The notes: a model not told the origin generated them from the sequence alone. Counted from the stretch's first letter, positions 43,885 through 53,227 are shown. The stretch: DNA of 64,000 nt from Larkinella rosea (GCF_003858635.1 NZ_RQJO01000009.1:868001-932000), one strand, 5' to 3'. Made by a program: numbers and translations.

Positions 43885-44544
43885 TTATTTTGTTCCGGCT
43901 TTCTTGTGGTCGGCCAGGAATTTGGCCAGGCCAATGTCGGTCAGCGGATGGCTAAAAAGGGCATTGATCGCACTTAAGGGACCGGTCATCACATCGGCGC
44001 CCACTTCGGCACACTGGATGATGTGCATCGGATGGCGAATGGACGCGGCCAGGATCTCCGTCGAATAACTGTAGTTCCGGTAAATCAGGGCAATTTGCTC
44101 GATGAGTGCCACTCCGTCGACCGAAATATCATCCAGCCGACCAATGAACGGAGAGACATACGTGGCACCGGCTTTGGCCGCCAGCAGCGCCTGACCCGCC
44201 GAAAAGACGAGCGTACAGTTCGTTTTAATCCCTTTTTCGGAAAAATAATTGATGGCTTTGATGCCTTCCTTGATCATCGGCACTTTCACGACGATTTTAT
44301 CGTCGATTTCGGCCAGTTCTTCCCCTTCAGCAATCATTTCGTTAAACGTAGTCGCAATCACTTCCGCACTCACATCACCGTCAACAATGTCACAAATGGC
44401 TTTATAATGCTGCATCACGCGATCCTTACCCGTGATTCCCTCCTTGGCCATCAGCGATGGATTGGTGGTTACCCCGTCTAAAATTCCTAAATCCTGCGCT
44501 TCGCGAATTTCGTTGAGATTGGCGGTATCAATAAAAAATTTCAT
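43885..44544 (-). CDS. fsa: Fructose-6-phosphate aldolase / transaldolase-like (TalC type)
   Basis: The 219-residue protein is the short transaldolase type. It begins [16 protein letters not shown] and has [14 protein letters not shown], the Schiff-base lysine in [43 protein letters not shown], and [23 protein letters not shown]. Members either transfer dihydroxyacetone between sugar phosphates or cleave fructose-6-phosphate. The two activities differ by single residues I cannot judge safely. It is a single gene, with a weak hairpin in the gap before the ftsE gene. Confidence 0.92.
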   Translation of the reverse strand: MKFFIDTANLNEIREAQDLGILDGVTTNPSLMAKEGITGKDRVMQHYKAICDIVDGDVSAEVIATTFNEMIAEGEELAEIDDKIVVKVPMIKEGIKAINYFSEKGIKTNCTLVFSAGQALLAAKAGATYVSPFIGRLDDISVDGVALIEQIALIYRNYSYSTEILAASIRHPMHIIQCAEVGADVMTGPLSAINALFSHPLTDIGLAKFLADHKKAGTK

Positions 44545-44760
44545 AGTAGTTAATAAGGAGGAAATAATAATTGACAGCTTGGTTTACGATGGCGGCATCT
44601 TAAAACCGGTACCCGTAAACTTACCGACAAACGGGTTAGAAGTGTCAGAATAATTTCAAAAATACGGATAATCTTTTTGAAAGGCGGATTGATTTTCTGT
44701 TTTCCCGTTGATTCTGAAGCGATAACCCGGAGGTTGGGCCGGTTGGTAGGGCCGCAAAAC

Positions 44761-44857
44761 AAAAAAAGGCAAACCGACATCTCACCGCTACGACCGCCTA
44801 CCCTTGCTTCCGTCAAGACCTGGGGGATTCAGCAGGAGCTGGTAGTGCCTGTTTGCC
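44761..44857 (-). ncRNA. ffs: Small bacterial signal recognition particle RNA (4.5S)
   Basis: On the minus strand the RNA starts near 44857 with GGCAAAC and closes with GTTTGCC (44768-44774), followed by seven T residues (44761-44767). The apical domain IV is recognisable: CCAGGTC, a 5-base loop, then GGAAGCA, with the same spacing as in E. coli 4.5S RNA and the asymmetric-loop bases that bind Ffh. The total of about 97 bases fits the short bacterial form. A TAATTTTG -7 element precedes it. It is needed for co-translational protein targeting. Confidence 0.85.
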
Positions 44858-44862
44858 GGGTG

Positions 44863-44893
44863 CAAAATTAGGGGTTTTTGCGGGATAATAAAA
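44863..44893 (-). promoter_or_regulatory. Promoter of the SRP RNA
   Basis: Minus-strand TAATTTTG (44863-44870) with TTTT (44890-44893) 19 bases upstream. It would start transcription at the GGCAAAC end of the SRP RNA. It interleaves with the divergent promoter of the TPR lipoprotein gene. Confidence 0.65.
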
Positions 44894-44910
44894 GGGACTG
44901 GCTACTTTTG
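44877..44910 (+). promoter_or_regulatory. Promoter of the TPR lipoprotein gene
   Basis: TTTG (44877-44880), a 22-base spacer and TACTTTTG (44903-44910) give a start near 44917 and a very short leader before the ATG at 44932 or 44944. Confidence 0.6.
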
Positions 44911-44931
44911 TGGCAATTTCAAGCATAAATC

Positions 44932-45687
44932 ATGATAAAGATCATGTCAACTACCTCGCAGGGGCATTTTATATTCAGAAAAAACGGGGCACTTTTGGGC
45001 TTCATTTTGATTAGTTTGTGTTTTTTTCAATCCTGTACGTCGTCGGAAGCGAAGCTGGCGGAAGCCCGAAAGCTGATGCAGCAGGGGAAATTTCGGGAAG
45101 CCATTCAACCGTTGAATCAGGCGATTGATGCGGATGGTGGTAATTTTGAGGCATTCAACAGCCGTGGTGTGGCCCATTACGAGTTGAAAGATTACGAGAA
45201 TGCGTTGCTGGATTATGAACAGGCAATTCAATTGAAACCGGATTTTTATAAACCGTATTACAACCGGGCCAAATTAAAAACCGCCCGGGGCGAAACTGAT
45301 CCGGCTTTGAAGGATTACGCCGAAGCCATCCGCCGGGCGCCCGATTCGTCCGATATCTACCTCGATCGGGGGCAGCTCTTCGCCACCGCGGGCAACCTGA
45401 TTTCGGCGATGTCGGACTTTAACCAGGCGATTCAGCTCAATCCGAAGAGTTCGCTGGCGTATTTTAACCGGGGAAACATTCGCTTTCAGCAGGAGGAATT
45501 TCCCCAGGCGCTCGACGATTTTGCAAAAACCGTCGAGTTGGATGCTAAATTTGGGAAAGCATTTAACGCCCTGGGAGTTACCCAGATCATGTTGAAACAA
45601 AAAGAGAATGGGTGTCTGAGCCTGAAACAGGCCCTGCAACTGGGTTACACCGAAGCGCAACCCTACATTAAGGAATATTGTCAATAG
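44932..45687 (+). CDS. TPR-repeat lipoprotein
   Basis: The 251-residue protein has an export signal ending in the lipobox FFQSC (ATG at 44932; 44944 is also possible). About five tetratricopeptide repeats follow, recognisable as AIQPLNQAIDADGGNFEAFNSRG, ALLDYEQAIQLKPDFYKPYYNRAKL, ALKDYAEAIRRAPDSSDIYLDRG and AMSDFNQAIQLNPKSSLAYFNRG. A fifth, ALDDFAKTVELDAKFGKAFNALG, completes them. TPR arrays are protein-protein docking scaffolds. This one faces the periplasm or cell surface. The partner is unknown. Confidence 0.88.
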   Translation: MIKIMSTTSQGHFIFRKNGALLGFILISLCFFQSCTSSEAKLAEARKLMQQGKFREAIQPLNQAIDADGGNFEAFNSRGVAHYELKDYENALLDYEQAIQLKPDFYKPYYNRAKLKTARGETDPALKDYAEAIRRAPDSSDIYLDRGQLFATAGNLISAMSDFNQAIQLNPKSSLAYFNRGNIRFQQEEFPQALDDFAKTVELDAKFGKAFNALGVTQIMLKQKENGCLSLKQALQLGYTEAQPYIKEYCQ

Positions 45688-45773
45688 GAATGTTGAGTTC
45701 TGAATGGACTGAAGCGAAGCAAGGCATCGTTTATCATTCATAACTCATCATTCTTTTCTAAATCTTTATAGCC

Positions 45774-46121
45774 ATGCGAAAAATAACCGCGATTTTCTTC
45801 GGAGTCCTCTTCACGCTTTTTGCAGGCCTTCAGTACAACGACCCCGATCCGCAGGTCTGGATTCCGATTTACGGGTTTGCCGCCATTGCCAGTTTCATGG
45901 CGTTGGGGAATGCGGGGCGCCCGTGGTTTTACAGTGCCGCCGGTGTCGTCTTTTGGGGTTCTGCTATTTATTGGTGGCCCCCGCAATTTGAAGGCTTTTT
46001 GCTCAATGAAATGGGCATGAAAACCATCAACATCGAACTGGCCCGCGAATCCGGTGGTTTGGCTATCTGCGGGCTGGCCATGTTTATCCTGGCAGTAGTG
46101 ACGCGGGGCGGAAAGCGGTAG
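45774..46121 (+). CDS. TMEM220 family membrane protein
   Basis: The 115-residue protein has four hydrophobic segments and the family-typical LQYNDPDPQVWIPIYGFAAIA near the N terminus, ending with LAICGLAMFILAVV and a short basic tail. The TMEM220 family is widespread in Bacteroidota and eukaryotes with no assigned function. The gap from the TPR gene carries an imperfect inverted repeat of about 19 bases (45688-45706 with 45735-45753) that probably terminates transcription between them. Confidence 0.82.
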   Translation: MRKITAIFFGVLFTLFAGLQYNDPDPQVWIPIYGFAAIASFMALGNAGRPWFYSAAGVVFWGSAIYWWPPQFEGFLLNEMGMKTINIELARESGGLAICGLAMFILAVVTRGGKR

Positions 46122-46273
46122 CTGACTGATCCGTTGCCCGGTTAGTCCGGAAACCCCGTTGCTCTGAACGGGCTTGCCCGAAAATCGTCTGGCTTCCAGT
46201 TCTGGGTACATGCAGGCCACGGCTTAACTTTATCAATTTTACTAATAAAGATCCGCAGGCTTTAAGGCAAACC

Positions 46274-46627
46274 ATGAAAACCGTCCTTTTTACTACCGGT
46301 TTATTAATCAGTATGGTGGCGAGTTCCTGCCAGAAAAAAGAGAAAACCAGCGAGCAAACGACCTCCTCTGCCGTAACCACCGCACCGCAAGCCGACGAAA
46401 TCATCCGGGATACAGTTACCAATCAGAATGGGGTTCAATTGGTGATGGCCTTCAACAATACCAAACAAACCGCTACGCTGGTTTGGCAAGGCGAGACCCT
46501 TGAATTGAAACAGGACCGAATGGCTTCGGGCATCAAATACCGCAACCCAGCCTATGAATTGACCGAACACCAGGGTGAGCTTACGCTTAAAAAGGACGGA
46601 AAGGTCGTTTTCAGCCATTATAAATGA
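46274..46627 (+). CDS. MliC-like lipoprotein (possible lysozyme inhibitor)
   Basis: The 117-residue product has a signal peptide and lipobox VASSC, a polar Thr/Ser-rich spacer, then a small beta domain. That domain reads GVQLVMAFNNTKQTATLVWQGETLELKQ ... SGIKYRNPAYELTEHQGELTLKKDGK. It matches the layout of the MliC family, which inhibits c-type lysozyme at the membrane. The match is by pattern only and the key inhibitory loop residues were not verified. It ends 5 bases from the convergent serine hydrolase gene. Confidence 0.65.
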   Translation: MKTVLFTTGLLISMVASSCQKKEKTSEQTTSSAVTTAPQADEIIRDTVTNQNGVQLVMAFNNTKQTATLVWQGETLELKQDRMASGIKYRNPAYELTEHQGELTLKKDGKVVFSHYK

Positions 46628-46632
46628 CAAGG

Positions 46633-48144
46633 CTACTCTTTATTCGGCACCAAGTCGGCCAAAGCTCGTTCAGCCCCTTTGTTTTTCGGATTTAGTTCCA
46701 ACGATTTATGGTACATGAGAATGGCTTCCTGTCGACGTCCAACCCCTTTTAACCCTTCTGCGTAACTATCGTAAACGTTCCAACTGGCAGGATACAAAAC
46801 CGTATTCAATCGCAAGACCTCCAGACCCGCCGGTTGGTAACCATTATAGAACATTTGAAGTCCCAGCCGATTCATCTCCTGCTCGTTCAGATAATAGTGC
46901 GTCGTATCGGTTTTGTGGGCGTTGAGTTTTTCCAGAGCCGACTCGGCATTGGTCTTGATCAGGGTTCGGGCATAGAGGTTCGCCAGGGATTGTTTGTTCG
47001 CCAGGAAGGTCCTGCCATTCAACACTTCAAACAAATTAACCCCAATGCCATGGGTGCCCCGGTGCGTGACATTATTGAGCAGGATCACCGTTTGATCTTT
47101 CGTGATGTTCCGTAAAAACAGCGTAACAGCTCCGGGCATACCGCCACTGTGGAAAACCACCTTACCAGCGGTCGTATCTTTTAAGATCATCCAACCCAGC
47201 CCATAATAAACCGACGTGTTTCCCCAACCGGTGGTGGCCAGCTGTTGATTAGCGAGCCGAGTTGGCCTAAAGGCTTCTTGTAAGGTGGAAGGCTTGAGGA
47301 GTTTCGACCCATACAGCGCTCGATCAAATGAGAGCAAATCGCCGGTTGTACTAACCACATTTGCATGGCCCAGTAATCCCCCCAGATTATGCAGCTCAAT
47401 GCGATTTCGGGGCAGTGAATCGACGCGCTGCCGAAGCCCGGGAGCATAGGTAGGCGAATCATAGCCTTTCACCCGATGTGGGTCGGGCACCTTCAGAAGC
47501 GGGGTACTGACGTACGTATGATTCATACCGGCGGGCTGGAAGATGTATCGGGTCAGGTAGGATGGAAAGGAAAGACCACTGACCTTTTCCACGATTAACG
47601 CCAGTAAACCATAGCCGCTGTTGGAATAGCTCCACTTTTCCCCGGCATTAAACCGAATCGCTTTATCGGACTGGTTAATGGCTGGCACTAAATCAGCGAT
47701 CGTAAATAGTTTACCTGTATCGGCCGCGTACGGTTTTTCCAACATCTGCAAGTCAGCTAATCCGGAGGTATGAGAAAGTAAATGCCGAATGGTGATCTGC
47801 GGATAGCTGAAAGCGGGGAGATAGTTTTTCACGGGATCATCCAGCTTGAGCTTTCCCTTTTGCTTTAACTGAAGGATGGCCACCGAGGTGAATAGTTTGG
47901 AGACGGAGGCTAATTGAAAGGCGGAATGTTCATCCAGCGGCACTCGATTTGCAACATCTGCCAAACCGAGTGACTTCTGGTAGAAGATGGCTCCTTTTTG
48001 GGCAATTAGGATATTACCCGCCAGTTCATCATTGGCAAATTGCCCGGTTACTAAGCTATCAATCCGTTGAAGATTAGACTGGGCATAGAGGAAATTGGTA
48101 AACCTAAAACAAATAATAGTCAGCAGAACAATCAGTGTTTTCAT
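46633..48144 (-). CDS. Serine hydrolase, class C beta-lactamase / DD-peptidase family
   Basis: The 503-residue exported protein has the nucleophile SxxK motif in LASVSKLFTS (about residues 79-88), the YxN motif in KWSYSNSGYGL, and the third motif probably HSGGMPG (an HxG variant). It also shows HTSGLADL, typical of this family. A C-terminal helical extension (from residue ~385) ends with a TPR-like pair (AEGLKGVGRRQEAILMYHKSLELNPKNKGAERAL). Such proteins are penicillin-binding-type esterases or peptidases in the periplasm. The substrate is unknown. Confidence 0.87.
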   Translation of the reverse strand: MKTLIVLLTIICFRFTNFLYAQSNLQRIDSLVTGQFANDELAGNILIAQKGAIFYQKSLGLADVANRVPLDEHSAFQLASVSKLFTSVAILQLKQKGKLKLDDPVKNYLPAFSYPQITIRHLLSHTSGLADLQMLEKPYAADTGKLFTIADLVPAINQSDKAIRFNAGEKWSYSNSGYGLLALIVEKVSGLSFPSYLTRYIFQPAGMNHTYVSTPLLKVPDPHRVKGYDSPTYAPGLRQRVDSLPRNRIELHNLGGLLGHANVVSTTGDLLSFDRALYGSKLLKPSTLQEAFRPTRLANQQLATTGWGNTSVYYGLGWMILKDTTAGKVVFHSGGMPGAVTLFLRNITKDQTVILLNNVTHRGTHGIGVNLFEVLNGRTFLANKQSLANLYARTLIKTNAESALEKLNAHKTDTTHYYLNEQEMNRLGLQMFYNGYQPAGLEVLRLNTVLYPASWNVYDSYAEGLKGVGRRQEAILMYHKSLELNPKNKGAERALADLVPNKE

Positions 48145-48679
48145 CGGGTGGTTTTAGAGTACGAAATGTTTCGTAGAACTTTGCTGCAATACGTATGCCA
48201 TGACTGAAAATGGGGCTTTATCAGCTCATAAGGCATACCAACACGCCGACACGTGTCCGAATTCGGATACGGGATGTTCGTTTTTGAACAGGGAACAAAG
48301 ATTTGCCCCGGTGTCAGTGATCGATGTGGGCAGTCCGGTTCTGTCTCTTCAAATGCCCGTTTTAAGCGATGGTCACCGGGTTTCTACGGCCTGCATTAAT
48401 TCAAGCGACGGGCGGTCCGGTCAAATTGTTAGGTCAGTAAGCAAAGCGGCAGCCGCCCTGGCTACTTTTCAGTGATCCCATGAGTTTGGGAAATGGTCGT
48501 TTTGCCTAAAGAGGGCAGCAACCGACCGTGAATCATTGGGGCGGCCCATGCCGTACTTTTCCGCAGAAATGCCCCGTTTCCCGGTAAACAACCGTTCGCT
48601 AAACGGTTTTTGAAACCCAATTGAACCGAACTATCTTTCTCTCAATCCCTTATCCATTCAACCTTTTTCGACCAATCCA
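48145..48679. other. Intergenic region of 535 bases
   Basis: It separates the divergent serine hydrolase and KAP NTPase genes. It contains a 12-base palindrome TCCGAATTCGGA (48256-48267), extended by near-symmetric flanks, which could be an operator. It also contains an imperfect repeat at the hydrolase-proximal end (ACGAAATGTTTCGT, 48160-48173). The 91-codon open frame 48200-48475 has no recognisable feature and I do not treat it as a gene. Confidence 0.5.
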
Positions 48680-51643
48680 ATGAGCAGCATTAGTAACGCG
48701 CCTGATTCTATGAATTTTCAGAGTCAGGTTTTTACGGCTCTGGGGAGCCTCTTTAATCAGGAAGCCGATCTGCTGATCATTCCCCGCTCCGATCAGGGGA
48801 TCTTATCGGATTCTTTCCGGGTGGGGCTGGACGCGTTAAACCCGGATTACCTGGCTGAGGCCCAAAAGCCCTCAACCCTCGGACTAGTGCAGCTGGAAAA
48901 CCGGAGTGAAAAAGATAAACCGAAAGTGGCCTATGCGACCACCTTCAGTGGATCGGGGAAAATTACCGAAGAACTGATCCTGGATTTGGGTCGGGGAATC
49001 ATTGACCTGGCTGCCCAGACGAATTGCAAAACCGTCGCCGTCCCCCTTTTAGGCTCCGGAAAGGGTAGTTTAGATCCCAAACTCGTTTACAATGCGCTGA
49101 CCCTTGTTTTCAGTCAGGTATCGCTCCCCATTCAGTTTACCCTTGTCATTTATGAAATTGCTCATTATGAAACGATTACTGGTCGGAAAGTAAGTGCGAC
49201 GGTTCGACAGACGGGCACAAACATGGTTCAGAAACGTACCTGCACTTCGCTAGAACTGGCTCTCGATATTTTGAGCCGCCACCGGAACTATGCCAATAAT
49301 ACTGGTGACCAGGTTACCTCTGACCCAGCGTTTTCGGGTGATCGCCAGCCGTTACTACATTGGTTTGAAGCACTTTTTCGGTTACTCCCGGTTGAACGAG
49401 TAGCGAGATTAGATGGTCATGACGTCATCGCCGGATTGGCGATTATAGATGATGCGCTTCGTCGGCACCTTCTCAAAAATGATTTTTTGCGAAAATTGCT
49501 TGAGGAGATGAGCCCAAAGCTGGAAAATCTATTGGAAGCCAACGAATTGAAGCAATATCAGCTAAAATACCCGGCAACGGTCAAAGTGCCATTCGATGAA
49601 GCGGTTTTTCTCGCGCAAAACGAAGATGTCCCGCTTCCAGCCCCGCCTACTGCTTCCGGTCTCCGGAAAATGCTCACGAACGATGCCTGGGCGACGAAGG
49701 ATTTGCTGGGCTATGAGTTGTATGCAACGGCCATCAGCGGGATGATCATTGAAGACAATCACCAGACTAATCCTCCGTTGACGGTCGCTATTCTGGCTCC
49801 CTGGGGACAGGGGAAAACTACCCTGATGCGCTACATTGAGAAGAACATCCGCGCCAAACGGAAGGAAGTGAGGGAGAAACAACTCAACGAAAAAACAAAC
49901 CCGACAGAAGAAGAGCGAGCCGAGCTGGATGAACTGGTTGAAAACCGCTTAACCGAAAAACGGCAACAACAAGGCGAATTAAGTGGACAGGAAAACGATC
50001 TGCTGGCCGAAATTGCGGGAAGAAAAACCGTAGAGAAAGCGAATGAGAAAATAAGCGACTCATTTGCTGAAAACGGTAAAAAACGATTTAATCAGATTAC
50101 GGCCAACATTGGCAATCTGCTGGACTGGCTCAAAAAGACGCCGGCCGATTCGGCGCCGATTCCGTTTCCGACGGTCTGGTTTAATCCCTGGAAACACCAG
50201 AACAGTGAGCAGGTCTGGGCCGGAATGGCTCTTTCGATGATCAATCAGCTGGTGGAATACCTGCCGGGTTCGGAGCGGGAAAAATTCTGGTTTCAGCTGA
50301 ATCTCAAACGGGTGAACAGCAATGTGATCAAAAACCGGATCTATCGGAACATTGTCAATGAGTTTTTGACGTCGATGACTTTGGGCTTTGTCCTGATTTC
50401 ATCTGTTCTATTTGGCGGTTTTATCACGCTGGGCTGGTGGCTAAGTAATGGAATGACGGGTGGTGTTTTGGGTGGTTTAGTCGGCTTTGTTTTGCCGGTA
50501 CTTGGTAAATTTTGGGAAAGCCGCCGGACCGTCTTAAGTGAATCGCTCGAAAAAAGTTTTGCGGATATCGTCACCGAACCCAAATACGAAAACCGGGTCG
50601 GGTATTTTCAGGAAGTCGAAACGGATCTGGAGCGGGTGTTCAGCTTGCTGGTGTCGGCACAAACGCCGGCGGTTATTTTTATCGATGACCTGGATCGCTG
50701 CTCACCGGATGTAACCGCCGAAGTGATTGAAGCCATCAATCAGATCATTAATGGCAGTTACAGTGACAAATGCTATTTCGTAATTGGCATGGATGCCAAG
50801 ATGGTGGCCGCATCGCTGGATAAAAAATACAGCAGTCTGGTGGAGAAATTGATGGATGAGAAAAACCGGTTTGGCGACATTGGGTATTATTTCCTCGACA
50901 AGTTCATTCAGTTACCTTTTGTCTTACCCACGCTGGACGATACGGTTCGCTCGGTCCTGCTGAATAATTTATTTGACAGCAGTGAAAAAAAAGAATTGGT
51001 TAATAAGGTGCTGAAAGACAATGAATTGGAGATTATTGAGGCCGCCAGCAAAAATGCATCCAATCTGGTTCCGACAGAGGAGGTGAGCGAGTTATTTAAA
51101 CAGAATCCGGAAGCCGGTAAACGCTTTATTGAAAACCGGGTGGTCCAGAAAATAACGGATTCGGCCGAAATTGTGAATCAGGTACGCGAGTTTCTGCCGT
51201 ATCTGGGCAGTTCGCCCCGTGTTCTGAAGCGGTTTGTCAACATGTTCCGGTTTTATTATTCGTACCAGGAACTCCGCAAACTGAAAAATGAGCCAGCGGC
51301 TTCGCCTTCGGCGCTGGCCAAGTGGCTGTTACTGTGCGTTCGCTGCCCGCAACTCGTCCGGTTTGTGCAGCAGGAACGCGCCGACAAGTTTGTCCTTTCA
51401 ACCAAAGCCGGTGCCAAAGCGGCCCGGTTCGATGAGCTGGTGCAGGATTTTCATACAGTCCAGTTAGGCGGTAAACGAAGAAAACTGCAATCTGCCGACG
51501 TCATCAAGTGGCAGGAAACGATAACCGCTCTGGATGTACCTAATTTTGAATGGTTAAAAGACGAAGAAGTCCTTACTATTCTGCTGTATGACCATGATGG
51601 CGACGGCAAGTTAGCCAACGCCATTTCGTGCAATGTCTGGTAA
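48680..51643 (+). CDS. Macro-like domain fused to KAP P-loop NTPase
   Basis: The 987-residue protein has an N-terminal region (about 20-165) with KPKVAYATTFSGSGKIT and CKTVAVPLLGSGKGSLDPKLVYNAL, resembling the ligand-binding face of macro domains (ADP-ribose binding or removal). A helical region (about 190-300) follows. The KAP NTPase then has Walker A APWGQGKTTLM (about 373-383), a charged coiled-coil insertion, and two closely spaced membrane helices (LGFVLISSVLFGGFITLGWWL and VLGGLVGFVLPVLG, about 563-612). Walker B is VIFIDDLDRCSPD near 668. The paired helices between Walker A and B are the hallmark of KAP NTPases, a family that includes the phage-excluding PifA of plasmid F. The gene is alone, with long intergenic DNA before it. 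A defence or nucleic-acid-linked membrane role is inference. Confidence 0.82.
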   Translation: MSSISNAPDSMNFQSQVFTALGSLFNQEADLLIIPRSDQGILSDSFRVGLDALNPDYLAEAQKPSTLGLVQLENRSEKDKPKVAYATTFSGSGKITEELILDLGRGIIDLAAQTNCKTVAVPLLGSGKGSLDPKLVYNALTLVFSQVSLPIQFTLVIYEIAHYETITGRKVSATVRQTGTNMVQKRTCTSLELALDILSRHRNYANNTGDQVTSDPAFSGDRQPLLHWFEALFRLLPVERVARLDGHDVIAGLAIIDDALRRHLLKNDFLRKLLEEMSPKLENLLEANELKQYQLKYPATVKVPFDEAVFLAQNEDVPLPAPPTASGLRKMLTNDAWATKDLLGYELYATAISGMIIEDNHQTNPPLTVAILAPWGQGKTTLMRYIEKNIRAKRKEVREKQLNEKTNPTEEERAELDELVENRLTEKRQQQGELSGQENDLLAEIAGRKTVEKANEKISDSFAENGKKRFNQITANIGNLLDWLKKTPADSAPIPFPTVWFNPWKHQNSEQVWAGMALSMINQLVEYLPGSEREKFWFQLNLKRVNSNVIKNRIYRNIVNEFLTSMTLGFVLISSVLFGGFITLGWWLSNGMTGGVLGGLVGFVLPVLGKFWESRRTVLSESLEKSFADIVTEPKYENRVGYFQEVETDLERVFSLLVSAQTPAVIFIDDLDRCSPDVTAEVIEAINQIINGSYSDKCYFVIGMDAKMVAASLDKKYSSLVEKLMDEKNRFGDIGYYFLDKFIQLPFVLPTLDDTVRSVLLNNLFDSSEKKELVNKVLKDNELEIIEAASKNASNLVPTEEVSELFKQNPEAGKRFIENRVVQKITDSAEIVNQVREFLPYLGSSPRVLKRFVNMFRFYYSYQELRKLKNEPAASPSALAKWLLLCVRCPQLVRFVQQERADKFVLSTKAGAKAARFDELVQDFHTVQLGGKRRKLQSADVIKWQETITALDVPNFEWLKDEEVLTILLYDHDGDGKLANAISCNVW

Positions 51644-51652
51644 AACCACCGG

Positions 51653-52597
51653 TCAAAAACGCTCGCTGACCACCGCTTTTCTGAAGTAAATCGATTTTGC
51701 ACTTTTGGTGGGAATCATCGCCTGAATAGCTTCGGCGGTTTCGATGGGCAGGTCGGATTCCAGAATGCTGGCACCGTCTTTAAAAACCGCCCGATAAGCC
51801 GCAGCGCGTTCCTCAGCGGTTTTTAGTTTGTCGAAGGTTGGAGCCGCCGAAATCATGCACATGACCCCTTTCGCGTTTAGTAATTTGTACATTTGCTGGT
51901 TTTCGGGCTTGATGTCCGGTCCAATGTAGGCAATCATCTGGCTCCACGGAATCCCGGCTTTTTCGTATTCAGCCATGGCCTGGGGTGTTTTGACGAAGGC
52001 TGAGAACATCTGGTTTTTGTTGCCCTTGTAATAATACAGAGCTTCTTCAGCGGTATGTACCGTCAGCATGACAAACGCGTCGGCTTTGTGTTCGCGGATG
52101 ATCGCAGCAATCATCGGAAACGGCACGTCTTTTTTGTCCAGATTCAGGATCGTTTTTCCCCGCGCCCACTCGATGGCTTCAGCCAGCGTCGGAATCCGGT
52201 GTTCGGTCACGTTTCCTTCGGGGTCTTTCAGTCGCAGTTTCTTCAGTTCCGCCCAGGTATAATCCGACAGTTTGCCGGTTCCGGTCGTGGTTCGTTCCAG
52301 CGTGGCGTCGTGCAGGATCACGATCACACTGTCCTTCGTCAGCCGCGGATCGATCTCGAAAAAGGCGGGCGTGTGTTTCAGCGTGTTTTCAAACGTTGCC
52401 ATCGAATTCTCGGGAAATCCCTTAATCATGCCACCCCGGTGTCCGCTAATGATCGGAATATCCTTGCCCGTCCACCGGAAAAAGCTGTGCAGTTCTTTGG
52501 GCGTTTTGATCGCCAGCACCTGTAAAGGCTGCTGAGCCTGAGCGGGCAGCGTAAGGGCAAGCAGCAAAAAAAACGGTAAACAGATTCGTCGTAACAT
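51653..52597 (-). CDS. Glycerophosphodiester phosphodiesterase family protein
   Basis: The 314-residue exported protein (signal ending LPAQAQQ) has the GDPD catalytic blocks ISGHRGG, FPENSMATFENTL, FEIDPRLTKDSVIVILHD, and LNLDKK later, with TIM-barrel spacing. It hydrolyses glycerophosphodiesters to glycerol-3-phosphate and alcohols; related members act on other phosphodiesters. It is the last gene of the long minus-strand run that starts with the MFS transporter, 20 bases after the phosphatase gene. Confidence 0.88.
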   Translation of the reverse strand: MLRRICLPFFLLLALTLPAQAQQPLQVLAIKTPKELHSFFRWTGKDIPIISGHRGGMIKGFPENSMATFENTLKHTPAFFEIDPRLTKDSVIVILHDATLERTTTGTGKLSDYTWAELKKLRLKDPEGNVTEHRIPTLAEAIEWARGKTILNLDKKDVPFPMIAAIIREHKADAFVMLTVHTAEEALYYYKGNKNQMFSAFVKTPQAMAEYEKAGIPWSQMIAYIGPDIKPENQQMYKLLNAKGVMCMISAAPTFDKLKTAEERAAAYRAVFKDGASILESDLPIETAEAIQAMIPTKSAKSIYFRKAVVSERF

Positions 52598-52617
52598 GGT
52601 CGAAAGTAGTAGAAAGG

Positions 52618-53217
52618 TCAGCGGCAGTTCAATTTCAGGAGACTAAATTCGCCGTCGTCATCCAGCGTAAATAACGTAATCGTCGAATTATCCTGCACCA
52701 GTTTGCGGTAATTTTTCAACGGCATGCCCAGTTTCCAGGTCATGTAAAACCGGTTGACGGCGTTGTGCGCCACCACCAGAATCGTCTCAGAACCGTGTTT
52801 TTGCAGAATTTCCCGAAAAAAATCATCGACCCGATTGACAATTTCCATTGCGGTTTCCCCGGTTTCTCCGGCGCGTGTCTGATCGGGCTCCCGGCACCAG
52901 TTGTCCCACAGCTCGGGTCGTTCAGCGATAAATTCGTCCCGGGTTTTCCCTTCCCAATTTCCAAATCCGGCTTCAATCAGTCGCTCGTCCGTAACGACCT
53001 CCTCCGGTTTCCCCGACGCAATCTGCGCCGTTCGGTAAGCCCGCTGAAGGGGAGATGAATAAATGGCGTCGAACGAAATGCCGTTCAGGAGCTGCGCAGC
53101 GCCGTGGGCCTGCTGGATTCCCTTGTCGGTTAATCCAATATCGGTGGCCCCGCAATACCGGTTTCCATCCGCATTCCAGAACGTCTCTCCGTGGCGGAGT
53201 AAATACACCGTTAGCAT
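52618..53217 (-). CDS. Histidine phosphatase family protein
   Basis: The start at 53217 (MLTVYLLRHGETFWN) places the catalytic RHGET at residues 8-12 as in the family. The upstream-extended frame would overlap the FGGY kinase gene. Other catalytic residues lie in SSPLQRAYRTA, EAGFGNWEGK and VVAHNAVNRF. At 199 residues it is a typical phosphoglycerate-mutase-like phosphatase (CobC/GpmB type). In this operon it could remove phosphate from a sugar or polyol phosphate. Confidence 0.88.
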   Translation of the reverse strand: MLTVYLLRHGETFWNADGNRYCGATDIGLTDKGIQQAHGAAQLLNGISFDAIYSSPLQRAYRTAQIASGKPEEVVTDERLIEAGFGNWEGKTRDEFIAERPELWDNWCREPDQTRAGETGETAMEIVNRVDDFFREILQKHGSETILVVAHNAVNRFYMTWKLGMPLKNYRKLVQDNSTITLFTLDDDGEFSLLKLNCR

Positions 53218-53227
53218 CGATTTTGCG

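Noticed and set aside
44932-45687. A third possible divergent gene overlapping the TPR gene on the other strand
   Set aside because: Minus-strand frames there (44947-45231 and 45274-45741) are antisense to the TPR repeats.
48200-48475. 91-codon frame between the serine hydrolase and the KAP gene
   Set aside because: No signal, domain or conserved pattern, and it crosses an operator-like palindrome.
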